Origin: an uncultured Armatimonadota bacterium
GTDB taxonomy: Bacteria > Armatimonadota > Armatimonadia > Armatimonadales > Armatimonadaceae
NCBI GenBank assembly: GCA_903910385.1
Contig: CAIVZM010000022.1
Location: forward strand, 1 to 64,000
DNA: 64,000 nt
Reading direction: 5' to 3'
Shown here: positions 7,716-15,835 of the stretch, piece after piece
Numbering within the stretch: the stretch's first letter is position 1
Layout of the letters: each line of letters opens with the position of its first letter
Notes under the pieces: model-generated
Told to the model about the DNA's origin: nothing
Seen by the model: only the letters and a program-made list of their open reading frames with translations
Databases searched by the model: none
Translations under genes and position numbers: made by a program

Positions 7716-9152
7716 ATGAGCGGATTGGTAAGTCGAGTCATTATCTTTATGGTTGCAGGTGTGCTGGCGGGCCTCGTGACCTGGGTCGTTTCTGACTTAT
7801 TGATTCTGCCTCTGAGCGCGATTTTACCGGGCGTCTTTTCTGTTATCAGTAATGATGCCGGTCATCTGTCCGCGCATGAGTACAATACGTATCTCTTGAT
7901 CTTCGCTTCGTGGGGGACATGCATCGCTCTGTTTCTGACTCTGGCGGAATCCTTGCTCACGGGAGTCCGAATTCCAGTGGGGCGTTTGCTGGGTATTTCC
8001 CTGCTTGTTGGCATCCTCGCCGGGTTCATCGGCGGTCATCTGGGTATGGCTTTCTTCGGTCCTCTTTATGTGTCGCCTACCCGGACTCCGGTCGATTTCC
8101 TGCGGAACGTGATCGCGCGCGGGCTTGGATGGGCTATTATCGGCGCTCTGGCGGGAACCGCTCCCGGTTGGGTTAAATGGAGCCCGCGAGTAGGACGTAA
8201 CGGTTTCATCGGCGGCCTGATTGGGGGAATGATTGGCGGAGCTACCTTCGAAATTTTACCTTACCTTCTGATAGGACTATCCTCTCCCGGAATCGCCTCG
8301 CGTCTATTTGGGTTCGCTATCACTGGCGCCATGATAGGTCTCTTTATCGCTCTGGTGAACGAGCTTTTGAAAGAGGCTTGGATTCGGGTTGTGATCGGAC
8401 GAAATGAAGGTAAAGAGTTCCTGATTGAAAAGCAGGAGACCCGAATTGGTCGTTTCGAACTATCCGATATTCCGCTCTTCGGAGATCCTTCGGTCGCTCG
8501 CACTCATGCCATCCTCGCCGCCGCGCCGGGGGGGCAGTTTACCGTTCGAGATACCGGGGAATCAGAATCTGGTGTTCTGGTCAATGGTCAGCGAATTTCC
8601 AGCGAGATTCCTATCAAAAATGGTGATCAGATACAACTGGGCAACAAACTGCTGGTGTTTTATGAACGACTGACTCGTGAGCCTACCGTTGCCACTCCCA
8701 AAGATGTCGCGCCGTCGCGTCCGGTTGATAGTGGGCTCCCTTCTCTCGCGGATTTACCCAAAGCGGAAACCACCTCTGGCGTCTGGAACCCGAGCGGGAG
8801 ACCACAAACGTCTCAAGCGTCTCGAACAATCATGGTCGGCAACAATCCGACATCGCCGGGAGGAACGCCGAGTCGATTGATGACTTCCTCTGGTCCTCAT
8901 GCCGGTACGACTTTCGTGTTACGTGCGGGAGCGGTCATCGGGCGGGACCCGAATGCGGATATAGCAATTCCGAATGATTCTAAAGCCTCGCGGTCGCATG
9001 CAAGAATCGTCAGTGATATTTCTGGGGGATATGCTGTGGAAGATGCCGGTTCAACCAACGGGACTTTTGTTAATGGGCAACGCATCTCTCGCCAATCGCT
9101 GAGTGTGGGCGATACAATAGTTATCGGCGGCACATCGCTTCGTTTAGAGTGA
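7716..9152 (+). CDS. polytopic membrane protein with two FHA domains
   Basis: A 478-residue protein with about six hydrophobic Gly-rich helices in residues 6-225 and a cytoplasmic tail. The tail holds two FHA domains. The first (about 235-315) has IGRFELSD, ARTHA and a VNGQRI turn, but lacks the usual SSNGT. The second (about 392-478) has IGRDPNADI, SRSHARI and STNGTFVNG. The membrane part is not a family I recognise; Gly-zipper spacing such as GGLIGGMIGGA suggests tight helix packing. It follows the single-pass FHA gene in the same direction and is probably in the same transcript. Confidence 0.85.
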   Translation: MSGLVSRVIIFMVAGVLAGLVTWVVSDLLILPLSAILPGVFSVISNDAGHLSAHEYNTYLLIFASWGTCIALFLTLAESLLTGVRIPVGRLLGISLLVGILAGFIGGHLGMAFFGPLYVSPTRTPVDFLRNVIARGLGWAIIGALAGTAPGWVKWSPRVGRNGFIGGLIGGMIGGATFEILPYLLIGLSSPGIASRLFGFAITGAMIGLFIALVNELLKEAWIRVVIGRNEGKEFLIEKQETRIGRFELSDIPLFGDPSVARTHAILAAAPGGQFTVRDTGESESGVLVNGQRISSEIPIKNGDQIQLGNKLLVFYERLTREPTVATPKDVAPSRPVDSGLPSLADLPKAETTSGVWNPSGRPQTSQASRTIMVGNNPTSPGGTPSRLMTSSGPHAGTTFVLRAGAVIGRDPNADIAIPNDSKASRSHARIVSDISGGYAVEDAGSTNGTFVNGQRISRQSLSVGDTIVIGGTSLRLE

Positions 9153-9193
9153 TTCTCAAGAGCGAAAACGTTTCTAACCTTAACTTTCTTAGG

Positions 9194-9383
9194 GTGATTC
9201 GAGCTGAATTAAAGATATTTGACGACAAAAATCAGGCTGTAACTGTTCCGGGGATTTACTCTTGCATTCAATCCGGATGTCATTGAAGTGAAAATCGAAG
9301 GGGATAGAGCGGTCCAACAGGGAAAGTCCCATCAACCGGTGATCCGTGCAATTGATGTAAAAGTCTCAAACGAGGCGAGTTAG
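9194..9383 (+). pseudogene. possible frameshifted small gene between FHA and vWA genes
   Basis: The 237-bp gap before the vWA gene holds two short coding-like frames. GTG 9194 opens RVIRAELKIFDDKNQAVTV, which soon runs to a stop. The next frame, open from 9243 to TAG 9381-9383, reads FTLAFNPDVIEVKIEGDRA and ends IDVKVSNEAS. Joined by one frameshift near 9250 they give about 60 residues with alternating hydrophobic pattern, as in a beta-sheet domain. There is no ribosome site or recognisable family. It may be a remnant, or chance. Confidence 0.25.
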
Positions 9384-9389
9384 GCGAAT

Positions 9390-10814
9390 ATGAACGATAA
9401 AACCAAGTTTGATCCGTACAGCAACGACAGAGTCCCTCCGGCGCGTCAACAGCCTGCCCGTGCAAGAATCACCATTCTGCCAGGAGGGCGTCGACCTGCT
9501 GAGGTTCCAGCGGATACAAACAAGACTCAAATGGCGCCTCCGCCGCAACCGAGACCGCAGCAGGCGCCGGGGTCTTCTGGAGTCTCTATGACGGTACGAG
9601 TCGGAAATCGGTTCGCAGCGGCGGGGGATCGCACCCGTCAGCACGTACTGACACAGATTACCGCCAATGGAACCAGCGTCGCTATCGGCGGTCGTCGTAT
9701 GCCGGTCAATGTCGCTCTGGTCATTGACCGGTCTGGCTCGATGGAAGGCGAACCTTTGGAGTATGTGAAAAGGGCGTGTTCGTATGTTGTGGATATGCTG
9801 ACGCAGGATGATGCGCTTTCCATAGTCGCCTTCGACGATGCAGTCGAGGTGATCATGCCCGCCCGGCGCGTGACGGATCCTCAGTTGATCAAGCAACACA
9901 TTGCGCGTATCACGCCCGGCAATACCACCAATCTGTTCGACGGGCTTTATGCTGGTGGCGCACAGGCTGCTTCCGTGCCTCTGGATGGGTATGTCACCCG
10001 AGTTTTGCTCCTCACCGATGGAGAACCGACCGCGGGATTGCGTGACTTCAACTCCATTGTCCAGCAGGTAGCCGACCTGAAAGCGCGGGGCGTTACGGTC
10101 ACAGCCCTGGGCTTTGGGCTGGAATACAATGAGGAATTGATGGCGGGGATCGCGCGACGCTCCGGGGGAAACTATTATTACATCGCCCGCCCGGATGAAA
10201 TTCCGGACGTTTTCCGTCGTGAGATGGAAACGGTTCTGGGAGTCACTGCCAAGAATGTCAAGCTGACATTGCAATTGCCGCGAGGAGCCACCGTCCGACA
10301 GGTTTACGGATCACAACCGAGTTTTGGCGCTCGAACGGCGGAAATCTCTCTGGGCGATCTGGAACGTGGCGCCACTATTTCCAAGTTGTGGGAGATGGAT
10401 TGGGAACCGCGCCGTCCCGCGACCTACCGTGTCGCAAAGGCGACTCTGACGTGGGAAGATCCCGCCACCGGACGTTCGGAAAAACTATCCGCTAGCGCCG
10501 TTGTTGATTTCATCGCCGACCCGACTATCACCGCAACGGGGGAAGACCCGGTTGTCGCTCAGGAACTTTCCGTTGTTCAGGCGTCCCGTGATCTGGAGCA
10601 AACGATGATGGGGATGCGGACGCAGATGCTTTCCTCAGTTGACCTGGCACAGGCTCTGGAAAGAACGCGTGTCCTGCTGACGCAACAGGGGCGCGTGGAC
10701 GAAGCTCGTGAAGTCGCTCAGGCGTCACAGGCAGCGCAACGCGGCGACGATAGCGGCGCGGAGAAGACTCTTATTGGGACGATCTATCATCTGGATCAGG
10801 GGAAGAAGCGCTGA
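9390..10814 (+). CDS. von Willebrand factor A domain protein
   Basis: A 474-residue cytoplasmic protein. Residues 1-65 are Pro/Arg/Gln-rich and probably disordered. A vWA domain follows (about 100-290) with the MIDAS metal motif DRSGS at 113-117, the TTNLFDG threonine and LLTDGEPT. After it comes a beta-rich domain (about 290-385) with LPRGATVRQVYG, and a helical C-terminus rich in Gln and Ala. vWA domains bind protein partners through Mg2+. Genes for vWA, PP2C and Ser/Thr kinase proteins often cluster in bacteria (family knowledge), and all three are present here within 6 kb. Confidence 0.9.
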   Translation: MNDKTKFDPYSNDRVPPARQQPARARITILPGGRRPAEVPADTNKTQMAPPPQPRPQQAPGSSGVSMTVRVGNRFAAAGDRTRQHVLTQITANGTSVAIGGRRMPVNVALVIDRSGSMEGEPLEYVKRACSYVVDMLTQDDALSIVAFDDAVEVIMPARRVTDPQLIKQHIARITPGNTTNLFDGLYAGGAQAASVPLDGYVTRVLLLTDGEPTAGLRDFNSIVQQVADLKARGVTVTALGFGLEYNEELMAGIARRSGGNYYYIARPDEIPDVFRREMETVLGVTAKNVKLTLQLPRGATVRQVYGSQPSFGARTAEISLGDLERGATISKLWEMDWEPRRPATYRVAKATLTWEDPATGRSEKLSASAVVDFIADPTITATGEDPVVAQELSVVQASRDLEQTMMGMRTQMLSSVDLAQALERTRVLLTQQGRVDEAREVAQASQAAQRGDDSGAEKTLIGTIYHLDQGKKR

Positions 10815-10835
10815 TCCGTTGGAGAACCGTCGCTC

Positions 10836-10863
10836 TTTGAACTTTACTTTGTTGCAGTATAAT
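10836..10863 (+). promoter_or_regulatory. candidate sigma-70 promoter for the J-FHA gene
   Basis: A perfect TATAAT at 10858-10863 is preceded after 16 bases by TTTGAA (10836-10841), or after 15 by TTGAAC. Transcription would start near 10870, giving a leader of about 35 bases before ATG 10906. It suggests that the second half of the signalling island can be transcribed separately from the first. Confidence 0.5.
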
Positions 10864-10905
10864 TTCACCCTGTCAGGATGTGGTCAGGGGAAATTAGAGG
10901 ATTGA

Positions 10906-12069
10906 ATGGCAGAAGAACTACCGTTAGCTGATTACTATACCCTGATAGGCGTCGCCAGGAACGCCACGCCGGAAGAAGTGCGCCGCGTCTATGGGGAGAG
11001 AGTCCGTGAGGTGATCGGAGATGCAGAGCGGTTTGGCGCGTTGAATGAAGCGTTCGAGACCCTGAAAGACCCTGCCCGACGCGCCGCTTATGATCGTCAA
11101 TTACGATTACAGGCGCAGGCTGTCAACAGTCCCACGATTGCGCCCGTGATGACCGGAGGAACACGCATGAACGATAACCCGACTATGGCGGGAGTGAGCG
11201 ATGCAGCGACTGCATTTATGAACGCCTCGCCGGTGCCGGAGCGAACTATTGCCGTCGGAGGCGTCAACTTACCGACTATTTGTGCGATGGATCTGTCCCC
11301 GTGTCCGTTGTTGTCCCGACAGATTTTGCCGGATGAGGGCTTTTGCCCGGAATGCGGGCTGATGATCGGCGCGAAACTGGGCGAACTGCCTCTAGGCCGC
11401 CCCCGACCCAAGTTCGTGGATGAGAATGGTCGCGATTTCCTGCTCAGCGCTGGTGAGAATATCGTAGGGCGTGAAGGAGCGGATGTCGTAATACAGGATA
11501 AGACCGTCTCCCGGCGTCATGCCCGTGTGGTAGTCGAGAAGGACGGTGCCGTCTGGCTTGAGGATACGGGAAGCACCAACGGGACACGGCGCGGTGGGGA
11601 ATCCCTTGCGATGGGGCAAAAGTCGTCCCTGGCGGATGGAATGACAGTTCAATTTGGAGCTATCAAATTGACAGTTGTTATTCCTGCCGAGGTTGAGACC
11701 GTCGCTCTGCCTGCGCCGGAAGCGGGTACCGAAGAGGACGCACCGATGCCCGCCCTGCCAGCGCCGGGCGGCTCCGTTGCGCGATTGGTCGCCGCCGATG
11801 GAAAGGCGACCGTTCTTGCTGGAACGGAAACGACTTTTGGTCGCAGAGTCGGGAATCATGTCGTCCTGACAGGCGATCCAACCATCTCGGGAAAGCATGC
11901 TGTCATCGTCTATGAAGGTGGTACATTCATTTTGACCGATGTGGGAAGCACGAATGGCACCACGGTCAATGGAAAACGAATCGCTGAAAATACTCCTGTT
12001 CCCCTTTCTGATGGCGATAGCGTTATAATGGGGAAGACAGCATTTACATTCCGCGCGCCGACTTCTTGA
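10906..12069 (+). CDS. degenerate J-domain protein with zinc-knuckle-like Cys cluster and two FHA domains
   Basis: A 387-residue fusion. Residues 8-66 match a J domain at both ends (ADYYTLIGVARNATPEEVRR; LNEAFETLKDPARRAAYDR), but the HPD tripeptide needed to stimulate DnaK is absent and the loop is shortened. A Cys cluster at about 124-151 (CAMDLSPC, FCPECG) looks like a metal knuckle. FHA 1 (about 165-250) has VGREG, SRRHARV and STNGTR. FHA 2 (about 295-385) has FGRRVGN, ISGKHAVI and STNGTTVNGKRI. It is probably an adaptor binding two phospho-Thr sites, with the J-like part used for docking (inference). No membrane span is seen. Confidence 0.85.
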   Translation: MAEELPLADYYTLIGVARNATPEEVRRVYGERVREVIGDAERFGALNEAFETLKDPARRAAYDRQLRLQAQAVNSPTIAPVMTGGTRMNDNPTMAGVSDAATAFMNASPVPERTIAVGGVNLPTICAMDLSPCPLLSRQILPDEGFCPECGLMIGAKLGELPLGRPRPKFVDENGRDFLLSAGENIVGREGADVVIQDKTVSRRHARVVVEKDGAVWLEDTGSTNGTRRGGESLAMGQKSSLADGMTVQFGAIKLTVVIPAEVETVALPAPEAGTEEDAPMPALPAPGGSVARLVAADGKATVLAGTETTFGRRVGNHVVLTGDPTISGKHAVIVYEGGTFILTDVGSTNGTTVNGKRIAENTPVPLSDGDSVIMGKTAFTFRAPTS

Positions 12070-12117
12070 TCATTGTCACATTTTTAAACGGTAAGGCGGA
12101 AAGAAAGAGGTGGCAAC

Positions 12118-12834
12118 GTGGTCTGCACTAAATGTGGGACACGGAACGAGAACCGGGCAGAGGTTTGTCGCAGGTGTGCGACCGGTCTCCATCCCGCTTC
12201 GATGAAAGGTAAGCTTGCCTGTTATACGCATGCGAACCGGGAAGCGATCAATTCCTGTGGGGTATGTGGTAACGCTCTTTGCTCCGCCTGCACAATTGAA
12301 TATAACAGTCTCATTTACTGCGATTCCTGTGCGCCTCCGCAAGCCACCCGCCAGGCTTTCGATGCCGATTATGAGCGGATTCCTGTTATTGATCCCGCCC
12401 GCTCTCAACCGGCGACCTTTGGACAACGGTTGATGGCATTTCTGATCGACGCTATGATTTTCATTATCGTCGGCGGAATGATCGGGTTGATCGGATTCTG
12501 GTTTACGGGACGCTTTTTGATAACATCTCCCAATGCAGGAAGATGGTTCTGGATCATCTGGGGAGCGCTTGCGGTGAGCATGACCGTGTACACTGCGGTG
12601 ATGACATCGATGAGCGGACAGACATTCGGCAAGCAAATTACGCAGATTATCGTCCTGAAACCCGATGGTCATATTCTCGACTGGCAAACTTCGTCTTTGA
12701 GAACGTTTATGGCAATTTTTTCCGCTTTGCCTCTCGGGTTAGGTTTCCTCTGGATGCTCTGGGATCCTAAAGGTCGCACCTGGCATGACAATATCGCGGA
12801 TACGATGGCATTTCAGTACGAGGAAGTAATTTAG
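12118..12834 (+). CDS. zinc-ribbon / B-box-like RDD membrane protein
   Basis: A 238-residue protein starting at GTG 12118 with AGAGGTGG just upstream. The N-terminus has a CTKC/CRRC zinc ribbon. A second Cys/His cluster follows (CYTHANREAINSC, CGNALCSAC, CDSC), spaced like a B-box zinc finger. From about residue 95 an RDD domain begins with QRLMAFLIDAMIF, with further hydrophobic helices to about 220. RDD proteins are small membrane proteins, some linked to ion transport; the zinc part probably sits in the cytoplasm. Its position between the J-FHA gene and the phosphatase gene suggests it belongs to the signalling island. Confidence 0.8.
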   Translation: MVCTKCGTRNENRAEVCRRCATGLHPASMKGKLACYTHANREAINSCGVCGNALCSACTIEYNSLIYCDSCAPPQATRQAFDADYERIPVIDPARSQPATFGQRLMAFLIDAMIFIIVGGMIGLIGFWFTGRFLITSPNAGRWFWIIWGALAVSMTVYTAVMTSMSGQTFGKQITQIIVLKPDGHILDWQTSSLRTFMAIFSALPLGLGFLWMLWDPKGRTWHDNIADTMAFQYEEVI

Positions 12835-12866
12835 AGGCGTATTGCCGCCCTCTTTTCAAGATAAAT

Positions 12867-13730
12867 ATGCAGGAAACAACAGAAGAATTGAATGCTGCCG
12901 AGGTTGCGATACCCTGGGAAAGCCGAACGGATCGTCCGGAAAGACATGTGCGGATCGCCTGGTCAGCGCGTACCGATATTGGACGCTCCAGGGAGCATAA
13001 CGAGGACAAATATGATTTTTTTGTCCCGGAGGATCCGGCGCGTCTGGCGTTGCGGGGCAGACTATTTTCCGTTGCGGATGGCATGGGGGGGCATCAGGCA
13101 GGGCAGGTCGCCTCTGAAACGGCGTTAAAGACCGTGATTCGCTCGTACTTCGATCCGGATACATCGTACGAGACAGAAGCCATTCTGAGAACTGCGCTAA
13201 ACCGGGCGAATGCCCTGATTTATCGTGCTGCCAGAGAATTTGACAGTAAGGTCGCTGGAATGGGAACCACTACTGTTGTTGCAATCGTCAAAGAGGACGT
13301 AATAACTATTGCTCATGTGGGGGATTCACGGGCGTATCTATTACGGCGCGGCGAACCGTTGAAGCGCCTGACGACAGATCATTCGTGGGTCGAAGAGCAA
13401 GTCCGCCGTGGAAATTTATCACGCGAGGAAGCGGAAAAATCACCATATCGCAATTATATTCTCCGATCTGTGGGAGTGGATCCGATTCTCGAACCGGATT
13501 TCGAGAGCGTCATCGTACAAAAGGATGACACGATCCTTCTGTGTTCGGATGGTCTGACGGGAATGGTGGATGATAACCAGATAGCGGACATTCTTGGTAA
13601 GGAAAGTCCGTCTGATGCCGTAATATCGCTCGTAGACGCTGCAAATGATGCAGGAGGCAAGGATAATATTACTGCTCTGGTTCTAAAAGTGGTAGATGTT
13701 GGGCTGTATAACGAGAAAATTCATAATTAA
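12867..13730 (+). CDS. PP2C-family Ser/Thr protein phosphatase
   Basis: A 287-residue PPM phosphatase. The metal and phosphate residues are in order: SREHNEDKY, VADGMGGHQAG, AHVGDSRAYL, LTTDHSWV, LCSDGLTGM and GGKDNITAL. It removes phosphate from Ser/Thr using two or more Mn2+/Mg2+ ions in the cytoplasm. The length is normal for the stand-alone bacterial type (Stp/PstP). It lies between the zinc-RDD gene and the kinase gene, so it is the probable counter-enzyme of that kinase. Unlike many partners of PASTA kinases, it has no membrane helix. Confidence 0.95.
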   Translation: MQETTEELNAAEVAIPWESRTDRPERHVRIAWSARTDIGRSREHNEDKYDFFVPEDPARLALRGRLFSVADGMGGHQAGQVASETALKTVIRSYFDPDTSYETEAILRTALNRANALIYRAAREFDSKVAGMGTTTVVAIVKEDVITIAHVGDSRAYLLRRGEPLKRLTTDHSWVEEQVRRGNLSREEAEKSPYRNYILRSVGVDPILEPDFESVIVQKDDTILLCSDGLTGMVDDNQIADILGKESPSDAVISLVDAANDAGGKDNITALVLKVVDVGLYNEKIHN

Positions 13731-13770
13731 TTAAACTTATGATGGCGTAAATTCGTAATAGATGAGAAAA

Positions 13771-13776
13771 TATAAT
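13771..13776 (+). promoter_or_regulatory. -10 element upstream of the kinase gene
   Basis: A perfect TATAAT sits in a notably AT-rich 137-bp gap between the phosphatase and kinase genes. No good -35 is found at 16-18 bases. If used, transcription starts about 85 bases before ATG 13868. Confidence 0.35.
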
Positions 13777-13867
13777 CAGAAAGTACTAAATCTCTGATGA
13801 TCGCCCGATTTTAATAGCCGAATTCGGAATCCATTATCTAATCGCCCGTAGAGGATACCTGTTCCCG

Positions 13868-15814
13868 ATGACGCCGACTCCTGAAAAACCGCAATCGGCT
13901 CTGCCGACACTGGGACGATATCAACTGACGCGCAAAATCGCGCAGTCGAATGATATCGTGTGGGAAGGGCGTGACCCGCAGGTCAACCGGCGCGTTGCGG
14001 TCAAGGAACTTGCGCTGGCGGCGGATGTCCAGGGGCAACCTCGGCGGGATCGGATCGAACGCTTTTTCCGTGAGGCGCGTGCAGCAGGCGCGATGAATCA
14101 TCCGAATGTCGTCACCATTCACGAGGTCGGCGAAGATCGAGGGCGCTATTTTATCGCCATGGAGTTTCTGGAAGGGCAGACGCTCCGTGATAGAATCGGC
14201 GCCGTTGGCCCGCTTCCGATGAACGATGCCGTGCATATCGCCGTTTCCATGGCGGACGCTCTCGATTATGCGCATCATCTGGGCATCGTCCACCGCGATA
14301 TCAAGCCGGAGAATATCTATCTTCTCAATGATGGTCGCGTCAAATTAACGGATTTCGGGATTGCCCGGATCACCGGAGAGTCCCAGTTGACAATCGCCGG
14401 TCAGGTCTTTGGAACCCCATCGTATATGTCGCCCGAGCAGATCATGGGGCGAGAGACGGATTATCGCTCCGATATTTTCTCCCTTGGCATCCTCCTGTTC
14501 GAAATGTTGACCGGGCGTAAACCGTTCACCACTCAGGGGGACACTGTGGTGACAATCACCTATCGCATTATGAACGAACCGACCCCAATTGCTGTGGGAA
14601 TCGGTCCTGCGATGGATGCGGTCATTCAACGAGCGACGGCGAAGGATCCCGCGCAACGGTTTCAGTCGGCTATAGATTTTCGAAATGCCGTGGTCGCGGC
14701 GGCAAGTTCGCGTCCCTACTCCGTTTTACAGGGACAGCCGGGCTATGAATCCTCTCAACGCTTTTATACGCCGTCGCTTCCGCAAAGCCCTACTATAGTC
14801 GGAAACCCGACGATTTTTGGTAGCGGAAAATCCGGGATGGGAACCAGTAATACCGGGAAAAGCGGGGCTTATGGCGCCTATCCCTCGCAGTACCCCAGTC
14901 CGTCTCAGTATCCTAACCCGTCACAGTATCCGAATCCCTCGCAATATCCGAACTCGAGCGCGATGCCGTTGGAAAATGCGCCCGTACAGGCGTCCGCCAA
15001 TCGATGGGGACCGATCATCATTTTGCTGGTTGTGCTGTCTCTGGCGGCTTTAGGCGGAGGGTGGGCGATTGTCAAAGCCTTTCAGAATCAGGCTGCGATA
15101 AACCGCCAGGCAGTTACCGCAGGTCTTTACAACAAGGCAGCTGCCCTTTACGAGCAAAAACAGTATCCGGAAGCGGCGGAAATCTTCCGCGCTGTTCGCA
15201 CCGATCTCAACTCAGATGTGACGACCAAAACGGATGCAACAAAAGGGGAGACATATAGCTATATTGCGTTGGCGGAGCAATCGAAAACCATTTCTGACTA
15301 TCCGGGGGCTATCCGCTGGTATCAGGAAGCCCTCAAAGTGACTCCGACCGATTTTAAAACGCAGGATGCAATGGCGGAGGTGCAAAGGTACCTGAACAAC
15401 GGGATGACAGCTCCGACAAATTCATCAATCAATCCCACCGCTCCCGCAACGCTTCCCAATCCGACGGGCGCAATACGTCCCGGCTCGCAACGTCAAAATC
15501 AAAGCGATTTTTTGAATGCGAACCAGCAGGCGGCGACTACCGCAGCGTCCCTGCTGCAAAAGGGCAATGATTCCTACACGGCGGGCGACAAGAAAAGCGC
15601 GCTCGAATACTGGTCGCAGGCAAAGATGGCAGGTCCCGGAACGCCTGCCTTCACTGAGGCGGAGCGATATTATACCAATGTCAATGCGGGGCGTGCGCCC
15701 ACCGAAGATGGCGGCGAAAATAACGTCTCTGGAACGAACGAAGCGAACGGCGCAGGCGGCGGCAACAGCGGAACTGGTGGTAGCGGCGGCGGTAACAGCG
15801 GCGTCATACCTTAA
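13868..15814 (+). CDS. membrane Ser/Thr protein kinase with TPR-like outer domain
   Basis: A 648-residue Hanks-type kinase. The kinase domain (about 14-270) has AVKEL with Lys46, HRDIKPENI with catalytic Asp144, DFGIAR at 162-167 and the GTPSYMSPEQ activation segment. The Gly-rich loop is degenerate: the expected GxGxxG region reads KIAQSNDIVWEG. A linker of SQYPNP-type repeats (about 335-365) leads to one transmembrane helix (about 380-400). The outer part has TPR-like helices (about 410-515 and 555-605) and ends in a Gly/Ser/Asn-rich tail. There are no PASTA repeats. The FHA genes nearby are probable readers of its products. The lipid kinase gene follows by 21 bp. Confidence 0.9.
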   Translation: MTPTPEKPQSALPTLGRYQLTRKIAQSNDIVWEGRDPQVNRRVAVKELALAADVQGQPRRDRIERFFREARAAGAMNHPNVVTIHEVGEDRGRYFIAMEFLEGQTLRDRIGAVGPLPMNDAVHIAVSMADALDYAHHLGIVHRDIKPENIYLLNDGRVKLTDFGIARITGESQLTIAGQVFGTPSYMSPEQIMGRETDYRSDIFSLGILLFEMLTGRKPFTTQGDTVVTITYRIMNEPTPIAVGIGPAMDAVIQRATAKDPAQRFQSAIDFRNAVVAAASSRPYSVLQGQPGYESSQRFYTPSLPQSPTIVGNPTIFGSGKSGMGTSNTGKSGAYGAYPSQYPSPSQYPNPSQYPNPSQYPNSSAMPLENAPVQASANRWGPIIILLVVLSLAALGGGWAIVKAFQNQAAINRQAVTAGLYNKAAALYEQKQYPEAAEIFRAVRTDLNSDVTTKTDATKGETYSYIALAEQSKTISDYPGAIRWYQEALKVTPTDFKTQDAMAEVQRYLNNGMTAPTNSSINPTAPATLPNPTGAIRPGSQRQNQSDFLNANQQAATTAASLLQKGNDSYTAGDKKSALEYWSQAKMAGPGTPAFTEAERYYTNVNAGRAPTEDGGENNVSGTNEANGAGGGNSGTGGSGGGNSGVIP

Positions 15815-15835
15815 ATTATACCGGGAGCGGCGTGC

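Noticed and set aside
14880-14955. Short repeated CAGTATCC-type units, considered as a CRISPR or minisatellite
   Set aside because: They are in frame within the kinase gene and encode SQYPNP repeats in its linker; units are too short and without spacers.
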